From Methylotenera sp. (lineage in GTDB: Bacteria > Pseudomonadota > Gammaproteobacteria > Burkholderiales > Methylophilaceae), in contig JAUSAG010000024.1 in NCBI GenBank assembly GCA_030652995.1, forward strand, positions 1 through 64,000: a stretch of DNA of 64,000 bases, in the 5' to 3' direction. Within the stretch, counting starts at the first letter, position 1. The number at the start of each line of letters is the position of its first letter. The position numbers were made by a program, and so were the translations under genes. Positions 58,568 through 64,000 of the stretch are shown here, piece after piece. Below the pieces are notes generated by a model. That model had not been told where the DNA came from and made no database searches. It saw only the letters and a list, made by a program, of their open reading frames with translations.

Positions 58568-59398
58568 ATGCCAGAGCTTCCAGAGGTTGAAACCACTAGG
58601 CTTGGCCTGTTACCTTTATTGAATCAATCGGTGGCGCAAGTGACAATCCGCAATGGCTCACTGCGCTGGCCAATCCCGTCAGATTTACCCGACATACTTG
58701 CTGGTCAAACGCTTCAAGCATTAACGCGCCGTGCTAAATATATTTTGGCGCATTTTGAACACGGCGTTTTACTGTTGCACTTGGGTATGTCGGGGCGGAT
58801 TTGTTTGCTAGCGCAAAATGAGCCGCCACAAAAACATGATCACTTTGATATTTGTTTTGCAAACGGGCAAGTATTAAGGCTACGTGACCCTCGCCGTTTT
58901 GGCGCAGTGTTATGGGCAGGGTCGCTACCTGAGCAACATGTGCTATTAAAAGCATTAGGCCCCGAGCCGTTAAGCGATGGATTCACAGGGCAATATCTAC
59001 ATACCCAACTTCGCACACGTTCAGCCGCCATTAAAACTACCATTATGGATAGCCATTTAGTGGTTGGAGTGGGTAATATTTATGCCAGCGAATCGTTATT
59101 TCGGGCACGTATTCACCCTGAAATATTGGCTAAAAACTTGACATTAGCTCAATGTGAACGCTTAATCACTGAAATCAAAAGCACGTTGCAAGACGCGCTT
59201 GCCGCAGGCGGTAGCAGCTTGCGTGATTTTTTTGGTGCAGATGGCAATCCCGGCTATTTTCAGCAGCAATACTTTGCCTATGGACGTGCTAATGACAAGG
59301 GTGGCAAACCATGCCGAGTGTGTGGCACGCCCATTAAAATGATTCGGCAAGGACAGCGTTCAACTTTTTATTGCGCTACTTGTCAGCGCCTAGATTAG
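58568..59398 (+). CDS. mutM: Formamidopyrimidine-DNA glycosylase (MutM/Fpg)
   Basis: 276-aa base-excision repair enzyme for 8-oxoguanine and Fapy lesions. The N-terminal MPELPEVET provides the catalytic Pro2 and Glu3; H2TH-domain VVGVGNIYASESLFRA; the C-terminal zinc finger is complete (CRVC...CATC). Normally next to the TPR lipoprotein-lolB genes in this lineage; here an ABC operon lies between. Confidence 0.96.
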   Translation: MPELPEVETTRLGLLPLLNQSVAQVTIRNGSLRWPIPSDLPDILAGQTLQALTRRAKYILAHFEHGVLLLHLGMSGRICLLAQNEPPQKHDHFDICFANGQVLRLRDPRRFGAVLWAGSLPEQHVLLKALGPEPLSDGFTGQYLHTQLRTRSAAIKTTIMDSHLVVGVGNIYASESLFRARIHPEILAKNLTLAQCERLITEIKSTLQDALAAGGSSLRDFFGADGNPGYFQQQYFAYGRANDKGGKPCRVCGTPIKMIRQGQRSTFYCATCQRLD

Positions 59399-59402
59399 CT
59401 AT

Positions 59403-60872
59403 TCAGTGCTGATGTGGGCGAGCTGCGTGTTCGTGTAAATATCCATGTGGTTGATGCGGTGTACCGGCTATTTTTTGCGGCAACAGCGAGCCTAAAATCA
59501 TCCCCACCACACTCACGCCTAAGCCAATCAGTTGCGGTGGAATTAAACTGGCTTCTCCAATTAACACTTCAATCATCACCCAAGTGCCGATGCCACCGAT
59601 AATGGCAGCCAGTGCACCTTGTGAGGTGGCTTTCTTCCAAAAGGCGCCAAAAAACAGCGGGACAAATGCACCTGCAAGTGTAATTTTATAGGCAGACTCC
59701 ACCATGCCGAAAATCGAGAGTTCAGTGTTCAGAGCATAAAATAATACACACAGAGCAAATCCAACCAGACAAATACGCATCACACGTAAAAAGCCTTTAT
59801 CCGTAAGGTGCGGCATATAGCCTCGCACAATGTTCTCTGCAAATGAGATGGAAGGCGCGAGTAGAGTGGCGGATGAGCAGCTCATAATCGCGGAAAGTAC
59901 TGCGCCAAAAAAGATGGCTTGTGTAAAAATAGGCGTGTGTTGCAATACTAAAGTCGGTAAAACGCGCTGTGAATCTTCTAGTACGAGTTTACCGAACAAT
60001 ACAGGATCAATCAGTGTGGCGGCGTAGGCAATAAACATAGGTACAAAAGTAAAACAGAAATAAACACTGGCGCCTAAGATAGAACCCCATAACGCAATAT
60101 TTGCACTCTTGGCTGATGTGATGCGTTGAAATACATCTTGCTGTGGAATAGATCCCAGCATCATTGTCATCCAACCGCCTAAAAAGGTAACCCACACCCA
60201 AACATCTGCGCCCTTTGGAAATAAATCTAGTTTGCCAGCAGCCCGCGCATGATCTATCACAGGGGCTACGCCACCTGTCATGCCAGATACAATACTGCCA
60301 ATGTAAAGTAAGCCACCAATCACTACGATCATCTGTACAAAATCTAATACAGCCACCGAAAACATGCCGCCAAAAGTGGTGTAGGTCAGCACAATGGCAG
60401 TGCCGAGTATCATGCCAGTTTCTTCACTCACGGCACCGTTGGTGATCATGTTGAAAATCAAGCCCAAGGCTTTGATTTGCGCGGCGACCCAGCCCAAATA
60501 CGAAATAACGATAGCAATGGTAGTGAGTACTTCTACCGTGCGGTTATAACGCATACGATAAAAGTCGCCGAGAGTGATAATATTGAGCTTGTAAAGCTGG
60601 GTAGAAAAGAAAAATCCGGCAATAATCAAGCACATGCTAGCGCCAAACGGGTCAGCGGCAACACCGTTTAACCCTTCGGTGACAAAGGTGGATGAAACGC
60701 CAAATATAGCCTCAGCGCCAAACCATGTAGCAAATACAGTTGCCATGACAACGGGTAATGGCAGATGGCGGCCGGCGACTGCGTAATCTTTAGTATTTTT
60801 GACGCGGGTGGCTGCGACCAGACCAATGGTGATAGAGATTAGTAAGTAAATAGCGACAAACCAAATCAGCAT
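59403..60872 (-). CDS. Sodium:solute symporter family protein
   Basis: 489 aa, about 13 membrane helices, SSS family. N-terminal TRVKNTKDYAVAGRHLPLP, FATWFGAEAIFGVSS and SIPQQDVFQRITSAKS are typical of the family. The substrate is unknown (solute uptake driven by Na+). The C-terminus is histidine-rich (HQPHGYLHEHAARPHQH), which could bind metal. Convergent with mutM, with 4 bp between stops. Confidence 0.88.
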   Translation of the reverse strand: MLIWFVAIYLLISITIGLVAATRVKNTKDYAVAGRHLPLPVVMATVFATWFGAEAIFGVSSTFVTEGLNGVAADPFGASMCLIIAGFFFSTQLYKLNIITLGDFYRMRYNRTVEVLTTIAIVISYLGWVAAQIKALGLIFNMITNGAVSEETGMILGTAIVLTYTTFGGMFSVAVLDFVQMIVVIGGLLYIGSIVSGMTGGVAPVIDHARAAGKLDLFPKGADVWVWVTFLGGWMTMMLGSIPQQDVFQRITSAKSANIALWGSILGASVYFCFTFVPMFIAYAATLIDPVLFGKLVLEDSQRVLPTLVLQHTPIFTQAIFFGAVLSAIMSCSSATLLAPSISFAENIVRGYMPHLTDKGFLRVMRICLVGFALCVLFYALNTELSIFGMVESAYKITLAGAFVPLFFGAFWKKATSQGALAAIIGGIGTWVMIEVLIGEASLIPPQLIGLGVSVVGMILGSLLPQKIAGTPHQPHGYLHEHAARPHQH

Positions 60873-60902
60873 TGCAAGTTCCTTATTTCTTATTTTCCAG
60901 GG

Positions 60903-62465
60903 TTAAAAATTGAAAAATGTACTCGCTAAACTCAATGCCTCTATCAATATGAGGAGTGCAACGGCAATGACTAGTCGTTTTTGCCAATCCGTTTGTTGCT
61001 GCTGAGTTTTGATCAACATGTTAATCGAAGTTCGAATGGGCGCGTTAATTTCAGCCTGTGTTTTTTGGCTAAGAAACTCATGTAGCAACCGTGGCATTTC
61101 TGGCAGGTTTTTTGCAATAAAAGGAATTTCATTTTTTAACGTTTTAACCACTGAACGCCAGCCTACTTGCTCGCTCATCCAACGCGTTAAAAAAGGTTGC
61201 GCACTTTTCCATAAATCTAAATTCGGATCGAGTTCGCGCCCTAAACCTTCAATATTCAGTAAGGTTTTTTGCAGCATGATCAGTTGTGGCTGAATAATTA
61301 CACCAAAGCGGCGTGCCATCTGAAACAGGCTTAACAAGGTCCGCGCAAATGATATATCTTTAAGCGGTTTATTAAAAATAGGTTCACAAATAGCGCGCAC
61401 AGCAGTTTCTAACTCTTCACGTTTTGTATCCGCAGGCACCCAGCCAGAATCAATATGCGCTTGAGCCACATCGCGGTAATCTCGATTAAAAAATGCTAAA
61501 AAATTACGTGCCAGATAATATTTATCAGTATCGCTTAAAGAACCCATAATGCCGAAATCCAACGCGATATACTTGCCGTCATCCGCTACTTGAATGTTGC
61601 CAGGATGCATATCAGCATGAAAAAACCCATCTCGAAATACCTGCGTAAAAAATATTTCAACGCCATCGCGTGCGAGCTTTGGAATATCAACCCCTTTTGC
61701 AATCAATACGTCACGTTGACTAATGGGTGTACCATGCATGCGCTGCATGACCATGACTTCTTTGCGGCACCAATCCCAATGCACTTCAGGCACAATCAGC
61801 ATCGACTTGTCGGCAAAGTTTCGCCCCAGTAAGCTACAGTTGGCGGCTTCCAAGGTTAAATCAAGCTCGCTTTGTGTGTGCCTTGCAAACTCTGTAACTA
61901 TTTCACGTGGTTTGAGTTTTTTAAATTCCGCTGAAAGCACTTGAATCAGCCAGGCCATCGTATCCATCAAGCGCAAATCTTGCGCAATGGTTTTATCAAT
62001 ATCAGGGCGCAATACTTTTACTGCGACAGGTTGGCCGTCTGGCAAGTGGGCAAAGTGTACTTGCGCGACAGATGCGCTGGCAATTGGTGTTTCATCGAAC
62101 TGCGAAAAAAGCGCTGTCAGCGGTTGGTTAAAAGCGCGTGTAATCACTTGCTCAACCTCAGAAAAAGAGAAAGGTGGCACTTGATCCTGCAGTTTTGCCA
62201 GCTCATCTGCAATGTCGAGCGGGATCAAATCACGTCTGGTAGAAAGCATTTGTCCGAATTTAACAAAAATTGGACCTAATGTTTCAAGGGCTAAACGTAG
62301 GCGCTCGCCGCGAGAGCTTTGTTTGTTACGCCAAAATAGTAAGCCGCTAACAATAGATTGCAGTGGTTTTAACTTGGTGTGGCTTAAAATTAGCTCGTCC
62401 AAACTAAAGCGTAACACCGTGAAAATAATATAGATTAGCCTGAAAATGCGCATAAATTTATTCAA
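60903..62465 (-). CDS. ubiB: UbiB, ubiquinone biosynthesis ABC1-family kinase-like protein
   Basis: 520 aa. Motifs: KFGQMLSTRRDLIP (KxGQ), the alanine-rich ASASVAQVH loop, VAVKVLRP with the invariant Lys, FHADMHPGNI and ALDFGIMGSL; two C-terminal membrane helices would anchor it. Supports ubiquinone synthesis. Follows ubiE-ubiJ in the same direction with short gaps, the standard operon. Confidence 0.95.
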   Translation of the reverse strand: MNKFMRIFRLIYIIFTVLRFSLDELILSHTKLKPLQSIVSGLLFWRNKQSSRGERLRLALETLGPIFVKFGQMLSTRRDLIPLDIADELAKLQDQVPPFSFSEVEQVITRAFNQPLTALFSQFDETPIASASVAQVHFAHLPDGQPVAVKVLRPDIDKTIAQDLRLMDTMAWLIQVLSAEFKKLKPREIVTEFARHTQSELDLTLEAANCSLLGRNFADKSMLIVPEVHWDWCRKEVMVMQRMHGTPISQRDVLIAKGVDIPKLARDGVEIFFTQVFRDGFFHADMHPGNIQVADDGKYIALDFGIMGSLSDTDKYYLARNFLAFFNRDYRDVAQAHIDSGWVPADTKREELETAVRAICEPIFNKPLKDISFARTLLSLFQMARRFGVIIQPQLIMLQKTLLNIEGLGRELDPNLDLWKSAQPFLTRWMSEQVGWRSVVKTLKNEIPFIAKNLPEMPRLLHEFLSQKTQAEINAPIRTSINMLIKTQQQQTDWQKRLVIAVALLILIEALSLASTFFNF

Positions 62466-62474
62466 TATTCTTTT

Positions 62475-63074
62475 TTATTGGTTGAAGTCGGCTACTACTG
62501 CATTGGTTTTGGCCAGTTTGTTTAATCTTTTTTCAAGGCGCTCTACATCTGCACGTAAGGTATCCACCTCGGCATTAAACTGCTCTACATGACGTTTTTT
62601 AGCAATCATCGGCTTTTCTTCTTGCCAGTATTCACTTAGCATTTCAGTCAGGTTAATACCGGCTTCCTTCACGGTGTTGACTGCCTGGCGACCCAGTTCG
62701 CCGAGCTTATAGGCAGGCACATCCCCTACAATTTTACTCAAGTCATCTTCATAATCCCAACGCATATTGCTAAATACTTTAGCTAACTCGGTTGCTAAGT
62801 AGGTATCACCTTCAATTTTAATTTGTAATTTGGCAGCTTCATCTTTTGCAACTAAACGTAGCAATAAACTTGGCGCAATGATGATGGTGGCATCTGGAAT
62901 ATTGGTATCCCCTGCAATTGCCAAGCTACCGTTCTCTAAAATGACCAACGATGTGTTCACTAGCGCGATATTAAGCTGCACTGACTTGCCTGCAAATGGC
63001 TGCAACAATTCATTGGCCCAACTGTTCTGAGTAATAAGATGTTGGAGTAATCGGGTAGAAATCTGCTTGAACAT
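62475..63074 (-). CDS. ubiJ: UbiJ, SCP2-domain ubiquinone biosynthesis accessory factor
   Basis: 199 aa with an N-terminal SCP2-like lipid-binding domain (about 15-110, e.g. GDTNIPDATIIIAPSLLLRL) and a C-terminal coiled coil (VDTLRADVERLEKRLNKLAK). UbiJ organises the soluble Ubi complex. Its start overlaps the ubiE stop (63074). Confidence 0.9.
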   Translation of the reverse strand: MFKQISTRLLQHLITQNSWANELLQPFAGKSVQLNIALVNTSLVILENGSLAIAGDTNIPDATIIIAPSLLLRLVAKDEAAKLQIKIEGDTYLATELAKVFSNMRWDYEDDLSKIVGDVPAYKLGELGRQAVNTVKEAGINLTEMLSEYWQEEKPMIAKKRHVEQFNAEVDTLRADVERLEKRLNKLAKTNAVVADFNQ

Positions 63075-63814
63075 CAGGTCTTATAACCTTTGTGTAATGC
63101 AACTACGCCTGCCGCCAAGTTGTAGTAGTCAACTTTACTCAAACCCGCTTCCATCATCATTTGCTTGAGTGCTTCTTGGTCTGGATGCATACGAATTGAT
63201 TCAGCAAGGTACTGATAGCTTTCCGCATCTTTGGCCAGCAATTTACCCATGAGCGGTAATAGTTTGAACGAGTAAGCATCGTAAGCCTTAGCTAGTGGCT
63301 GCCAAACTTTCGAAAATTCCAGCACCAGCAGTCTGCCGCCAACTTTGAGTACACGTTGCATTTCAGCGAGTGCTCGGTCTTTATGCGTCATGTTGCGCAA
63401 GCCAAATGCCACGATCACGCAGTCAAAATATTGGTCAGGAAAGGGAAGTTTTTCGGCATCGCATTGCAATGCGGGCACATTTAAACCAGCATCCAGCATG
63501 CGGTCTCGTCCAACACCTAACATTGAAGCGTTGATGTCAGTTAAGATAACTTGGCCGGTGCTACCCACTTCTTTAGCAAACAGTTTAGATAAATCGCCGC
63601 TTCCACCAGCAATATCCAGCACTTTGTCGCCAGCACTTACGCCACTGACTCCCACTGCAAAGCGCTTCCAGCTGCGATGCAATCCTGCCGACATCACGTC
63701 ATTCATGAGATCGTATTTACTGGCAACGGAATGAAAAACCTCAGCAACTTTTTTTGCCTTTTCAGCTTCCGCAACTGTTTTGTAGCCAAAATGCGTGTTT
63801 TGTTCGGTGGTCAT
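63074..63814 (-). CDS. ubiE: UbiE, ubiquinone/menaquinone C-methyltransferase
   Basis: 246 aa SAM-dependent methyltransferase. [22 protein letters not shown] at the N-terminus, motif [16 protein letters not shown], motif [12 protein letters not shown]. First of the ubiE-ubiJ-ubiB run in this window; the end of a DUF971 gene lies 13 bp upstream. Confidence 0.96.
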   Translation of the reverse strand: MTTEQNTHFGYKTVAEAEKAKKVAEVFHSVASKYDLMNDVMSAGLHRSWKRFAVGVSGVSAGDKVLDIAGGSGDLSKLFAKEVGSTGQVILTDINASMLGVGRDRMLDAGLNVPALQCDAEKLPFPDQYFDCVIVAFGLRNMTHKDRALAEMQRVLKVGGRLLVLEFSKVWQPLAKAYDAYSFKLLPLMGKLLAKDAESYQYLAESIRMHPDQEALKQMMMEAGLSKVDYYNLAAGVVALHKGYKT

Positions 63815-63827
63815 GACATTACATCCT

Positions 63828-64000
63828 CTAAACTTGCGCTTTGCGCTTAATACCCGCCACGCTTAATTTACCTAAGTATTCGAGCCATAACGATTCATAA
63901 TCTCGCGCTAACTCATAAAGGTAATCCCAAGAGTATAGTCCAGTGTCGTGATCGTCAGAAAATACAAGCTTTACCGCATAATTGCCAACGGGTTGTATGG
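63828..64000 (-). CDS. DUF971-domain protein, C-terminal part (partial, runs off the right edge)
   Basis: 57 codons end at TAG 63828-63830, reading [20 protein letters not shown] ... [17 protein letters not shown]. This is the DUF971 (gamma-butyrobetaine hydroxylase N-terminal-like) motif that precedes ubiE in many betaproteobacteria. The remainder is outside the window. Confidence 0.85.
   Translation of the reverse strand, partial: IQPVGNYAVKLVFSDDHDTGLYSWDYLYELARDYESLWLEYLGKLSVAGIKRKAQV

Overview
The window looks like a betaproteobacterial chromosome of the Methylophilaceae (Methylotenera/Methylophilus) type. Three things point there: an edd-eda pair (Entner-Doudoroff steps, used by these methylotrophs in the RuMP cycle), a heptose-LPS core cluster (gmhA, hldE, waaF, waaC, waaG/waaP), and the typical betaproteobacterial order mutM ... 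TPR lipoprotein - lolB - ispE - tRNA-Gln - prs - rplY - pth - ychF followed by ubiE-ubiJ-ubiB. The assignment rests on gene content and order only.

Layout. 1-16250: host chromosome with LPS inner-core genes, a HAD phosphatase, eda/edd, a carbamoyltransferase, two kinase-type LPS genes (one a WaaG-WaaP fusion), an LpxL-type acyltransferase, a DEDD exonuclease and a FitAB/VapBC-type toxin-antitoxin pair. About 16555-45310: a ~28.7 kb integrative island inserted at the 3' end of tRNA-Met(CAT). It is bounded by an imperfect ~19-bp direct repeat of the tRNA 3' end, and ATACCGTCA repeats lie near both ends. 45297-64000: host chromosome again (tRNA-Met, ychF, pth, rplY, prs, tRNA-Gln, ispE, a decayed gene, lolB, TPR lipoprotein, a Gld-type ABC operon, mutM, a sodium:solute symporter, ubiB, ubiJ, ubiE and the end of a DUF971 gene).

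Island content from right to left: P4-type tyrosine integrase; a mobilome module (AlpA-like regulator, Toprim/DUF3987 primase-like protein, two small partners); an unidentified 285-aa protein; a small RHH-type regulator operon; two integron attC sites framing a gene cassette with no integron integrase nearby (a minimal CALIN); a complete type I Zorya system (zorA-zorB-zorC-zorD); a zone of small ORFs and gene remnants; and, at the far end, a DptF-DptG-DptH-like operon converging on a DNA cytosine-5 methyltransferase.

The most interesting locus is 17004-26869. DptFGH is known as the restriction arm of the Dnd DNA-phosphorothioation system, but no dndBCDE modification genes are present here. 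An m5C methyltransferase sits in their place, its stop codon overlapping that of dptH. I infer a modification-restriction system in which m5C marks self DNA and the DptFGH-like ATPase/translocase complex attacks unmarked DNA. That is a hypothesis: family assignments were made by eye from motifs, gene size and gene order.
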